Of a DNA stretch of 64,000 nt, positions 19,683 to 27,666 are shown piece by piece. Both the position numbers and the translations under genes were made by a program. Position 1 is the stretch's first letter. Each line of letters starts with the position of its first letter. This stretch comes from Nocardioides acrostichi. Lineage in GTDB: Bacteria; Actinomycetota; Actinomycetes; Propionibacteriales; Nocardioidaceae. The stretch spans positions 29,323-93,322 of the forward strand of contig NZ_JADIVZ010000014.1 of assembly GCF_015319165.1 (NCBI RefSeq), read 5' to 3'. The notes below the pieces were generated by a model, which saw nothing but the letters and a program-made list of their open reading frames with translations, was not told where the DNA came from and made no database searches.

Positions 19683-20228
19683 TCAGCCACCCAACGCCGC
19701 CAGGGCCATGCCGGTGAGCAGGGTGCGCATGTCGTCGTCGGGCAGCAGGCCGGAGTGGGGGGTGGAGTTGATGAGTCCGAACGCGGCGTGGGCGGCGGCC
19801 CGGGCCCGATCTCGGGTCATCGAGGGGCCGCGACGGCACAGCTGCTCGGCCCAGATCTCCACGTAGGCCAGCTGCAGGGTGCGCACCTCCTCGCGGGCGG
19901 CGTCGGGCAGGGAGGACCAGTCGCGGTCCTGGACGACGATGAGCGCGCGGTGCTCGAGGGCGAACCCGACGTGGTGGTCGACGAGGGCGGCGAGCACGTC
20001 GTCCGGATCGGTGTGCGCGGCCGCGGCGGCCCGGCCGCCGTCGAGCAGCCACCGGCTGATCGAGACCAGCATCTCGGCGAGCACGGCGTCCTTGCCCGCG
20101 AAGTGCTTGTACAGCGCCGGGCCGGACATGCCGCAGGCCGCGCCGAGGTCGGCCACCGACACCCCGTGGAAGCCGCGCTGGGCGAACAGCTCCGCCGCGG
20201 TGTCGAGGATCTGCTGGCGCCGGCTCAC
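19683..20228 (-). CDS. TetR-family repressor of the leucine-degradation operon
   Basis: A 181-residue TetR regulator with HTH ILDTAAELFAQRGFHGVSVADLGAACGMSGPALYKHF at residues 6-43 (start GTG at 20226-20228). The C-terminal ligand domain is acyl-CoA-sensor-like in length but I see no diagnostic motif. It is transcribed divergently from the acyl-CoA carboxylase operon with 62 bp between starts, and two matching 18-bp palindromes fill that gap. Autoregulation plus control of the carboxylase/HMG-CoA lyase genes is the obvious inference; the ligand would then be a branched-chain acyl-CoA. Confidence 0.88.
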   Translation of the reverse strand: MSRRQQILDTAAELFAQRGFHGVSVADLGAACGMSGPALYKHFAGKDAVLAEMLVSISRWLLDGGRAAAAAHTDPDDVLAALVDHHVGFALEHRALIVVQDRDWSSLPDAAREEVRTLQLAYVEIWAEQLCRRGPSMTRDRARAAAHAAFGLINSTPHSGLLPDDDMRTLLTGMALAALGG

Positions 20229-20235
20229 GGCGACA

Positions 20236-20282
20236 GGTTAGCGGCCGTTAACCGTGGACGGCTCGGTTAACGATCGCTAACC
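20236..20282. promoter_or_regulatory. Two TetR operators in the divergent promoter
   Basis: GGTTAGCGGCCGTTAACC at 20236-20253 and GGTTAACGATCGCTAACC at 20265-20282 share the consensus GGTTARCGnnCGYTAACC and lie 29 bp apart centre to centre. The second ends 8 bp before the carboxylase GTG start; the first lies 7 bp from the repressor start, so both genes should be repressed by occupancy. Confidence 0.85.
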
Positions 20283-20290
20283 TTGGCGTC

Positions 20291-21829
20291 GTGAGTCACC
20301 TGATCGAGCTCGTCGACGAGCTCCGCGAGCGCCTCGCCACCGCCCGGCTCGGCGGCAGCGAGCGGGCCCGCGAGAAGCACACCGCCCGCGGCAAGCTCCT
20401 GGCCCGTGACCGGGTCGACCGGCTGCTGGACCCCGGCAGCCCCTTCCTCGAGCTGAGCCCGCTGGCCGCGCACGGCATGTACGGCGAGCCGGGGGAGACG
20501 CCGGTGCCGAGCGCCGGAGTCGTCACCGGCATCGGCCGCGTGCACGGCCGCGAGGTGCTGGTCGTGGCCAACGACGCCACCGTCAAGGGCGGCACCTACT
20601 ACCCGATGACGGTCAAGAAGCACCTGCGCGCGCAGACCGTCGCCGCCGAGAACCGCCTGCCGTGCGTCTACCTCGTCGACTCCGGCGGGGCGTTCCTGCC
20701 CATGCAGGACGACGTGTTCCCCGACCGCGAGCACTTCGGCCGGATCTTCTTCAACCAGGCGAACATGAGCGCCGCCGGCATCCCACAGATCGCCAGCGTC
20801 ATGGGCTCGTGCACCGCCGGCGGCGCCTACGTGCCGGCGATGAGCGATGAGACCGTGATCGTGAAGGAGCAGGGCACGATCTTCCTCGGCGGGCCGCCGC
20901 TGGTGAAGGCCGCCACCGGTGAGGTCGTGACCGCCGAGGAGCTCGGCGGGGGCGACGTGCACGCCCGCCGCTCAGGCGTCGTCGACCACCTCGCCGCCGA
21001 CGACGCGCACGCGCTGGCCATCGTGCGCGGCATCGTCGACACCCTGCCGCGCAGCGCCGCCGGACCCGCCCCGTGGGAGGTCCGTGAGCCCGAGGAGCCG
21101 CTGGAGTCGCCCGACTCCCTCTACGACGTGGTGCCCGCCGACGTGCGGACGCCGTACGACGTGCGCGAGGTGATCCGCCGCGTCGTCGACGGCAGCCGGT
21201 TCACCGAGTTCAAGCAGCTCTACGGCGAGACCCTGGTCTGCGCGTTCGCCCACGTCTACGGCCACCCGGTCGGCATCGTGGCCAACAACGGCATCCTCTT
21301 CAGCGAGTCCGCGCTCAAGGGCGCGCACTTCGTCGAGCTGTGCAACCAGCGCGGCATCCCGCTGGTGTTCCTGCAGAACATCTCCGGCTTCATGGTCGGC
21401 CGTGAGTACGAGAACGGCGGCATCGCCAAGGACGGCGCCAAGCTCGTCACCGCGGTCGCCACCAGCGTCGTGCCGAAGCTGACGGTCGTGATCGGCGGTT
21501 CGTACGGCGCCGGCAACTACGGCATGTGCGGGCGGGCTTATGACCCACGATTCATGTGGACCTGGCCGAACAGCCGGATCTCGGTGATGGGCGGTGAGCA
21601 GGCCGCCAGCGTGCTCGCCACGGTCGCGGGCCGCCCCGACGACGACGCGTTCAAGGCGCCGATCCGCGCGCAGTACGAGCAGCAGGGGTCGCCGTACTAC
21701 GCCACCGCCCGGCTCTGGGACGACGGCATCATCGACCCCGCCGACACCCGGCGCGTGCTCGGCATGGCCCTCGCCACCTGCGCCAACGCGCCCGTACCCC
21801 GCCCCCAACCGGCCCTCTTCCGGATGTGA
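20291..21829 (+). CDS. Acyl-CoA carboxylase beta (carboxyltransferase) subunit, methylcrotonyl-CoA type
   Basis: A 512-residue carboxyltransferase. Start is GTG at 20291. The N-terminus HTARGKLLARDRVDRLLDPG and the MGSCTAGGAYVPAMSDE block are typical of methylcrotonyl/acyl-CoA carboxylases (AccD1/LiuB type), as is QNISGFMVGREYENGGIAK, which marks methylcrotonyl-type rather than propionyl-type enzymes. It transfers carboxyl from biotin to 3-methylcrotonyl-CoA in leucine catabolism. First gene of an operon with the biotin-carrying alpha subunit and HMG-CoA lyase; all three consecutive steps are consistent. Confidence 0.93.
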   Translation: MSHLIELVDELRERLATARLGGSERAREKHTARGKLLARDRVDRLLDPGSPFLELSPLAAHGMYGEPGETPVPSAGVVTGIGRVHGREVLVVANDATVKGGTYYPMTVKKHLRAQTVAAENRLPCVYLVDSGGAFLPMQDDVFPDREHFGRIFFNQANMSAAGIPQIASVMGSCTAGGAYVPAMSDETVIVKEQGTIFLGGPPLVKAATGEVVTAEELGGGDVHARRSGVVDHLAADDAHALAIVRGIVDTLPRSAAGPAPWEVREPEEPLESPDSLYDVVPADVRTPYDVREVIRRVVDGSRFTEFKQLYGETLVCAFAHVYGHPVGIVANNGILFSESALKGAHFVELCNQRGIPLVFLQNISGFMVGREYENGGIAKDGAKLVTAVATSVVPKLTVVIGGSYGAGNYGMCGRAYDPRFMWTWPNSRISVMGGEQAASVLATVAGRPDDDAFKAPIRAQYEQQGSPYYATARLWDDGIIDPADTRRVLGMALATCANAPVPRPQPALFRM

Positions 21830-21956
21830 TGAAGCGAGCAGCCGGGCGCGAGGCACGAGCGGTCGGCGTCCGCGAGACCAGGTTGAGCAAGCCCCGCGGT
21901 CGAGGGACGAGACCGCGACGGGTGCGTCGAAACACAAGGAGAATGACGGAGACCCC

Positions 21957-23870
21957 ATGACAGGCATCGAGAAACTGCTCATCGCCAACCGCGGCGAGAT
22001 CGCGCTGCGGGTCATGCGCACCGCCGACGAGCTCGGCATCGCCACCGTCGCGCTCTACACCGACCTCGACCGACGCGCCCCGCACGTGCGCGCGGCTGGC
22101 GAGGCGATCGAGGTGCCCGGCTACCTCGACATCGAGGCGGTCGTGGCGGCTTCGGTGACGACCGGCGCCGACGCCGTGCACCCCGGCTACGGCTTCCTCT
22201 CCGAGCGCGCGCCGTTCGCCCGTGCGCTGGAACTGGCCGGAATCCGACTGGTCGGCCCGAGCGCCGACGTCATGGACCTCATGGGTCGAAAGGACGCCGC
22301 TCGCGAGGTCGCCGAGCGCGCGGGCGTGCCCGTCGTGCCGGCCTACGACCTGGGCGCCGACCCGGCCACGTTCACCTACCCGGTGCTCGTCAAGGCCGCC
22401 GCGGGCGGCGGCGGCAAGGGTATGCGCGTGGTGCGGGAGGCCGCGGACTTCGACGAGGCCCTGGCCGCCGCCCGCCGGGAGGCCGCCAGCTCGTTCGGCG
22501 ACGACGCGATGATCGTCGAGCGCTACGTCGAGCGCGGCCGCCACGTCGAGGTGCAGGTGATGGGCGACGACCACGGCGATGCCGTGCACCTGCACGAGCG
22601 CGACTGCTCGGCGCAGCGGCGCCACCAGAAGGTGCTCGAGGAGGCGCCGGCCCCCGGGCTCGACGACGTCACCCGCACCCGCATGCACACCGCCGCCGTC
22701 GACCTCGCGCGACAGGTCGGCTACTCCGGCGCCGGCACCGTGGAGTTCCTGCTCGACCCCGCCGAGCATGGCGGCACGGGCGACTTCTACTTCCTCGAGA
22801 TGAACACCCGGCTCCAGGTCGAGCACCCCGTCACCGAGGCGGTGCACCGGCTGCGGGGCGAGCCGGTCGACCTCGTCGCGATGCAGCTCGACGTCGCCGC
22901 GGGCGGTCACGTGCCCGCGCAGTCCGAGCTGACCCTCACCGGTCACGCGATCGAGGCCCGGGTGTACGCCGAGGACGCCTTCGGCGGGTTCCTGCCGCAG
23001 GCGGGCACCGCGACCGTCGTGCACTGGCCGGAGGCGCTGGCGGGCGTCCGCGTCGACCACGCGCTGGAGTCGGGGCAGGTGGTCTCCACCTCGTTCGACC
23101 CGATGCTCGGCAAGGTGATCGCCGCCGGTGCCGACCGAGAGGCGGCCCGCGAGTTGCTGGTGCGCGCACTGGCGGACACCGCGGTCTTCGGGCTGGTCAC
23201 GAACACCGGCTTCCTGCACTCGCTGGCCTCGCACGACGCCTTCCGCGACGTGGGAGCCCCCGGAGGCCTCGACACCGCGTGGCTCGACCGGAACGAGCTG
23301 GACGCCCCCGACGAGGCTCCCGCCCTGGCCGCCGCCGCGGTCTCCCTGCGGGCAGAGCTGGCCTCCTCGCCCCACGGTGCCTGGCAGCCCGACGCGTTCC
23401 GGATGGGCGGACCGGTCGGGCCGCTGGTCGAGGACGGCCGGGTGCTGCCCGCTGCCGGCTGGTCGACGGTGCCGGAGACGCTGCCCGACGGCCTGAGCCG
23501 GGTGTCGACCTTCCCGCACGAGATGCCCTCCTTCGTGCGCCGCAGCACGGCGGGCACCGAGGTCGTGCACGCGGGGCAGTGGTTCGACCTGCGGCCCGGC
23601 TCGCAGTCCCATGTCGACGAGGCGGACGGCGACCTCGTCGCCCCCATGCCAGGCACCGTGCTCGACGTCCGGGTGGCCGAGGGCGAGGCCGTCACCGAGG
23701 GGCAGGCGCTCGGCGTGCTGGAGGCGATGAAGATGGAGCTCGCGCTCAAGGCGCCCTACGACGGCACCGTCACCACGGTGGCCGCCGAGGTGGGGCGCCA
23801 GGTGCCCCTGGGGCACGTGTTGTTCCACGTGGAACCAGCCCACGCCGAGGCAGACGGGGGCGGGCAGTGA
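21957..23870 (+). CDS. Acyl-CoA carboxylase alpha subunit (biotin carboxylase plus biotin carrier)
   Basis: A 637-residue protein. ATG at 21957 with GGAGA upstream gives KLLIANRGEIALRVMRTA, the classical biotin carboxylase start. ATP-grasp motif AAAGGGGKGMRVV lies near residue 155, HERDCSAQRRHQKVLEEAPAP near 220, and FLEMNTRLQVEHPVTE near 280. The C-terminal biotinyl domain has EAMKM with the target lysine near residue 592. It carboxylates biotin for the upstream beta subunit. The stop overlaps the next start as GTGA. The 127-bp gap after the beta subunit holds nothing I recognise. Confidence 0.95.
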   Translation: MTGIEKLLIANRGEIALRVMRTADELGIATVALYTDLDRRAPHVRAAGEAIEVPGYLDIEAVVAASVTTGADAVHPGYGFLSERAPFARALELAGIRLVGPSADVMDLMGRKDAAREVAERAGVPVVPAYDLGADPATFTYPVLVKAAAGGGGKGMRVVREAADFDEALAAARREAASSFGDDAMIVERYVERGRHVEVQVMGDDHGDAVHLHERDCSAQRRHQKVLEEAPAPGLDDVTRTRMHTAAVDLARQVGYSGAGTVEFLLDPAEHGGTGDFYFLEMNTRLQVEHPVTEAVHRLRGEPVDLVAMQLDVAAGGHVPAQSELTLTGHAIEARVYAEDAFGGFLPQAGTATVVHWPEALAGVRVDHALESGQVVSTSFDPMLGKVIAAGADREAARELLVRALADTAVFGLVTNTGFLHSLASHDAFRDVGAPGGLDTAWLDRNELDAPDEAPALAAAAVSLRAELASSPHGAWQPDAFRMGGPVGPLVEDGRVLPAAGWSTVPETLPDGLSRVSTFPHEMPSFVRRSTAGTEVVHAGQWFDLRPGSQSHVDEADGDLVAPMPGTVLDVRVAEGEAVTEGQALGVLEAMKMELALKAPYDGTVTTVAAEVGRQVPLGHVLFHVEPAHAEADGGGQ

Positions 23871-24808
23871 CCGGGGCGATGACCCGGCCCGCCGTCGTGC
23901 GGGCCGCGGGGCTGCCCGAGCGGGTGACGATCTACGAGGTCGGCGCCCGCGACGGGCTCCAGAACGAGCAGGAGGTCGTGCCGCTGCAGGTGAAGGAGCA
24001 GTTCGTGCGCCGGCTGCTCGCCGCCGGGCTGCCGATCGTGGAGGCCACCAGCTTCGTGCACCCGCGCTGGGTGCCCCAGCTCGCCGACGCTGCCGACCTC
24101 ATGGCGAACCTGGGTGAGACCGGCCGCGACCTGCCGGTGCTCGTGCCCAACGAGCGCGGCCTCGACCGCGCGCTCGAGCTGGACCTGCGGCACGTGGCGG
24201 TCTTCGGCTCGGCCACGGAGACGTTCGCGCAGCGCAACCTCAACCGCTCCTACGACGAGCAGTTCGCCATGTTCGAGCCGGTCGTGCGCCGGGCCACGGA
24301 CGCCGGCCTCACGGTGCGCGCGTACGTGTCGATGTGCTTCGGCGACCCCTGGGAGGGCGCGGTGCCGATCGACCAGGTGGTCGAGGCCGGACGACGCCTG
24401 CTCGACCTCGGCGCCGGAGAGCTCAGCCTCGGCGACACCATCGGCGTCGGCACCGCCGGCCACGTGACCGCGCTGGTCGAGGCGTTCGGCGCCGCCGGCA
24501 TCGGGCCGGAGAGGCTGGCCCTGCACTTCCACGACACCTACGGCCAGGCGCTCTCCAACGTGCAGGCGGGCCTGCTGGCCGGCGTCACGACGTTCGACGC
24601 GAGCGCGGGTGGCCTGGGTGGCTGCCCGTACGCGCAGAGCGCCACCGGCAACCTCGCGACCGAGGATCTGGTCTGGCTGCTCACCGGGCTCGGCATCGAG
24701 CACGGGGTCGACCTCGACGCCCTCGTGACGACCAGCGCCTGGATGGCCGAGCACCTGGGGCGGTCCAGTCCGTCCGCCGTGGTGCGGGCGATGTCCTCAG
24801 CCGACTGA
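23867..24808 (+). CDS. Hydroxymethylglutaryl-CoA lyase
   Basis: A 313-residue TIM-barrel lyase. GTG at 23867 overlaps the previous stop; an ATG at 23879 is an alternative. Motifs: IYEVGARDGLQNEQ (catalytic Arg-Asp and metal site), EATSFVHPRWVPQLADA, SLGDTIGVGT, LHFHDTYGQALSN (metal His pair), and GGLGGCPYAQSATGN with the active-site Cys near residue 252. It splits HMG-CoA to acetoacetate and acetyl-CoA, the last step of leucine degradation. The hydratase and isovaleryl-CoA dehydrogenase of the pathway are not in this window. Its 3' end overlaps the convergent TetR gene by 12 bp. Confidence 0.95.
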   Translation: MTGAMTRPAVVRAAGLPERVTIYEVGARDGLQNEQEVVPLQVKEQFVRRLLAAGLPIVEATSFVHPRWVPQLADAADLMANLGETGRDLPVLVPNERGLDRALELDLRHVAVFGSATETFAQRNLNRSYDEQFAMFEPVVRRATDAGLTVRAYVSMCFGDPWEGAVPIDQVVEAGRRLLDLGAGELSLGDTIGVGTAGHVTALVEAFGAAGIGPERLALHFHDTYGQALSNVQAGLLAGVTTFDASAGGLGGCPYAQSATGNLATEDLVWLLTGLGIEHGVDLDALVTTSAWMAEHLGRSSPSAVVRAMSSAD

Positions 24809-25405
24809 TCCGGCCCGGGCGGGGCCGGCGACGGCGGCCGACACCGCCGTGCGCAGCAGGTCGCGTCGTGCGGCGTGCGTGGCGGCGTCCTCGCTCGCCG
24901 TCGCCGTGTACACCGTGCTCGTCGGCGACCAGGTGCACGACATGGCGATGACCAGCGCCATGACGTCGAAGGGCAGTGCCGGCCGCACCTTGCCGGCCTG
25001 CTGAGCCTCGGCGATGCCGCGCAGCTTCGCCGAGTCGAGTCGGTCGTCCTCGTCGACCAGCAGTCCGTGGGGACGCCGCTCCAGCCGGTGCCAGGTGGCC
25101 AGGCGCACCCGCTCGGGGTGGTCGAGGTAGTCGTCGTACAGACGCACCGCCCAGTCGGCGAGATCGTCGGGGTCGATCGGGGCGTCGGCCATGATCTGGT
25201 GCATCGAGGCGAAGAAGACGGCGTCGAAGAGCGCCTCCTTGCTGCCGAAGTAGGCGTAGATCTGACCCTTGTTGGTGTGCGCCACCTCGGCGATCCGGTC
25301 GACCCGGGCCCCAGCGAGACCGTAGGCGGCGAACTCGCTCGTCGCTGCGTCGAGGATGCGCTGACGGGTGGCCTCTCCCTTCGCGGTCACGGGCGGGGTC
25401 GGCAT
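24797..25405 (-). CDS. TetR-family regulator divergent from an alcohol dehydrogenase
   Basis: A 202-residue regulator from ATG 25403-25405. The HTH is RILDAATSEFAAYGLAG through VDRIAEVAHTNKGQIYAYF (residues 16-53). The C-terminal domain (DRLDSAKLRGIAEAQQAGKVRPAL) matches the TetR_C group of actinobacterial reductase/dehydrogenase regulators. An A/T-rich palindrome in the 60-bp gap to the dehydrogenase is its likely operator, so the dehydrogenase is the likely target. The upstream open frame beyond 25405 is antisense to the dehydrogenase and not used. Confidence 0.87.
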   Translation of the reverse strand: MPTPPVTAKGEATRQRILDAATSEFAAYGLAGARVDRIAEVAHTNKGQIYAYFGSKEALFDAVFFASMHQIMADAPIDPDDLADWAVRLYDDYLDHPERVRLATWHRLERRPHGLLVDEDDRLDSAKLRGIAEAQQAGKVRPALPFDVMALVIAMSCTWSPTSTVYTATASEDAATHAARRDLLRTAVSAAVAGPARAGSVG

Positions 25406-25439
25406 GGCGGGCAGCGTACCCAAGCGAGAGGACGAGCAG

Positions 25440-25463
25440 AAAAAACTAGCTGGTAGGTTTTTT
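25440..25463. promoter_or_regulatory. Palindromic TetR operator
   Basis: A 24-bp imperfect palindrome, A6-CTAG-CTGG-TAGG-T6 in form, centred between 25451 and 25452 in the gap between the TetR and the dehydrogenase. Its A/T tracts stand out in this GC-rich DNA. It ends 2 bp before the dehydrogenase ATG, so bound repressor would block initiation. Confidence 0.7.
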
Positions 25464-25465
25464 TC

Positions 25466-26503
25466 ATGATCTCGACGACAGCCCTCATGGCCCAGCAGCC
25501 CGGCGATGCCCTGGCGCCCACCAGGATCGAGCGCCGCGACCTGCGCCCCGACGATGTCGCCGTGCGGGTGACCCACTGCGGCGTGTGCTTCACCGACCTG
25601 CACGCCCTCGACGCCACCGATCCTGGCGCCTTCCCCGTGGTGCCGGGGCACGAGTTCACCGGTGAGGTGCTCGAGGTCGGCAGCGAGGTGACCCGTGTCG
25701 CCGTCGGTGACCGGGTGGCGGTCGGCAACATCGTCGACTCCTGCGGTCAGTGCCCTCGATGCCTGGACGACGAGCAGGCGTGGTGCACGCAGTTCCCGAC
25801 CCTGACCTACGGCGGAGTCGACCGCCACGACGGCCAGCGCACCCTCGGTGGCTACAGCGGCGCCTACGTGGTGCGCGACGAGTTCGTGTACCGCCTCCCG
25901 GATGGCCTCGACCCGGCTGCGGCGGCTCCCCTGATGTGCGCCGGCGTCACGATGTGGGGTCCGCTCCGCTCCGAGCAGGTGGGCCCGGGTTCGCGGGTCG
26001 GGGTCGTGGGCATAGGTGGCCTCGGGCACCTCGGAGTCCGGTTGGCGCGCGCCATGGGCGCCGAGGTCACGGCCATCACCTCCTCGATCGCCAAGGCCGA
26101 CGATGCACTGCGCCTGGGTGCCAGCAGGGTCGTGGTGTCCCAGGACGACGACGCGATGCGGGCGGCCGCGGGCAGCCTCGACGTGGTGCTCGACACCATC
26201 GGCTTCGAGCACGACCTGGAGCCCTACGTCGGTCTGCTCGCCGATCGCGGGGTGCTGTACCCGGTCGGCTTCCTCGGCACCTTGAGCATCGCCTCCATGG
26301 CACTGCTCATCGGCCACAAGCGCCTCAGCTCCGCCGGTGGCGGCGGCCGGGGCAGCACGGTGCGCATGCTCGAGTTCTGCGCCGAGCACGGCATCACCGC
26401 CGACGTCGAGGTGCTTTCCGCCTCTCGCGCCCATGAAGCCATCGAGCGGCTGCGTGCCGGCGATGTCCGCTACCGCTTCGTGCTCGCGATGCAGGAGGCC
26501 TAG
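25466..26503 (+). CDS. Zinc-dependent alcohol dehydrogenase (cinnamyl-alcohol-dehydrogenase type)
   Basis: A 345-residue medium-chain dehydrogenase. Catalytic zinc ligands: Cys in THCGVCFTDLHALD near residue 38 and His in VPGHEFTGEV near 61. Structural zinc site: CGQCPRCLDDEQAWC near 93-107. Rossmann motif GIGGLGHLGVRLARAMGA near 178-195. The pattern GGYSGAYVVRDEFVYRLP is typical of YahK/AdhC-like NADP(H)-linked aldehyde reductases. No clear Shine-Dalgarno is present; the start lies against the operator, so the message may be leaderless or nearly so. Physiological aldehyde unknown; the divergent TetR suggests inducible expression. Confidence 0.92.
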   Translation: MISTTALMAQQPGDALAPTRIERRDLRPDDVAVRVTHCGVCFTDLHALDATDPGAFPVVPGHEFTGEVLEVGSEVTRVAVGDRVAVGNIVDSCGQCPRCLDDEQAWCTQFPTLTYGGVDRHDGQRTLGGYSGAYVVRDEFVYRLPDGLDPAAAAPLMCAGVTMWGPLRSEQVGPGSRVGVVGIGGLGHLGVRLARAMGAEVTAITSSIAKADDALRLGASRVVVSQDDDAMRAAAGSLDVVLDTIGFEHDLEPYVGLLADRGVLYPVGFLGTLSIASMALLIGHKRLSSAGGGGRGSTVRMLEFCAEHGITADVEVLSASRAHEAIERLRAGDVRYRFVLAMQEA

Positions 26504-26567
26504 CCGACGAGGCGGCGGGTGGTGGGGCCTGGACCAGCGCGGGAGGTGGTGAGGCACAATCCCCCTC

Positions 26568-27656
26568 GTGAGCTCCCAGCGCCGGGTCTACGTGCACATC
26601 GGTGCACCCAAGACCGGCACGACGTACGTGCAGGACAAACTGGCTCGCAACCTGCGCTCGCTGGCGAGCCACGGCGTCACGTTCCCCAGCCGCAACCCGT
26701 CGGTGAGCCCTCCGCTGTTCCACTTCCGGGCGGCGCTCGACCTGCTCGGTCAGGACTGGGGCGGCGAGCCCGGCCACGCCTCGGGCAGTTGGGACGCCCT
26801 CGTGCGCCGCGTGCGCCGCGCCAGCGGCACCACCATCGTGAGTCACGAGATCCTGGCGCCGGCCCCGGCGGCCGCCGTCGAGAAGGCCAAGCGCGATCTG
26901 GACGCCGGCGATGACCTGCATGTCGTGTACGGCGTCCGCGACCTCGCACGCCAGCTGCCCGCGGCGTGGCAGGAGAGCATCAAGCAGGGCCGCAAGTGGA
27001 CCTACGGTCGGTTCTTGAAGAAGGTCCGCAACCGGCGGCCGTGGTTCTACCGCTCCTTCGACGTGCCCTCGGTGCTCGGCACCTGGGCGGCGGGCCTGCC
27101 GCCGGAGAACGTGCACGTCATCACCGTGCCCGCGCCCGGCACGGCCAGCCGCGACGAGCTGTGGTTGCGGTTCTGCCGAGTCACCGGCATCGACCCCGCC
27201 TGGGCGCCGGAGGAGGCCACCCGCACGAACCCGTCGCTGGGCGTGGCCGAGGCGGCGATGATCCGCCGGCTCAACGTGCGGCTGGGCCGCGTGGCCCGGC
27301 GCGAGGCCGCCTACGACGGACTCGTGCGTGGGCTGCTGGCCGAGCAGGAGCTCGCGGGCCGCGACAGCGACAAGCTGCTGCTGCCGCCACGCATGAACGC
27401 CTGGGTGGCCGAGGAGTCGCAGCGCTGGGTCGACTGGATCGAACAGGCCGGCATCGACGTCGTCGGCGACCTCGCCGACCTCACGCCCGCGCCGGTCAGT
27501 CGGGGCGACTACGTCAACCCCGACAAGATCTCACCCAAGAAGCAGCTGGCCGCCGCCGTCGACGCGCTCACCGCGATGACGCAGGAGGCCGCCCGCCGTG
27601 AGGATCCCGACCAGCAGCTGCACCGCCGCGTGATGCGGCGGCTCTTCGACCAGTGA
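26568..27656 (+). CDS. Sulfotransferase-like protein A
   Basis: A 362-residue protein starting with GTG at 26568 (GGGAGGTGGTGAGG upstream). VYVHIGAPKTGTTYVQ at residues 7-22 is the 5'-phosphosulfate-binding loop of PAPS sulfotransferases, and VRDLARQLPAAWQESIKQG near 125 resembles the 3'-phosphate-binding region. A conserved IVSHEIL block lies between. No transmembrane segment, so cytosolic. First gene of a three-gene operon with an unknown protein and a second, clearly paralogous sulfotransferase-like protein. Acceptor unknown; sulfation of a glycan or lipid is possible. Confidence 0.8.
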   Translation: MSSQRRVYVHIGAPKTGTTYVQDKLARNLRSLASHGVTFPSRNPSVSPPLFHFRAALDLLGQDWGGEPGHASGSWDALVRRVRRASGTTIVSHEILAPAPAAAVEKAKRDLDAGDDLHVVYGVRDLARQLPAAWQESIKQGRKWTYGRFLKKVRNRRPWFYRSFDVPSVLGTWAAGLPPENVHVITVPAPGTASRDELWLRFCRVTGIDPAWAPEEATRTNPSLGVAEAAMIRRLNVRLGRVARREAAYDGLVRGLLAEQELAGRDSDKLLLPPRMNAWVAEESQRWVDWIEQAGIDVVGDLADLTPAPVSRGDYVNPDKISPKKQLAAAVDALTAMTQEAARREDPDQQLHRRVMRRLFDQ

Positions 27657-27666
27657 GGCTCGCGGC

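Noticed and set aside
21729..23843. A 704-codon open frame antisense to the acyl-CoA carboxylase alpha subunit
   Set aside because: The opposite strand encodes an unmistakable biotin carboxylase; the antisense product has no recognisable motif.
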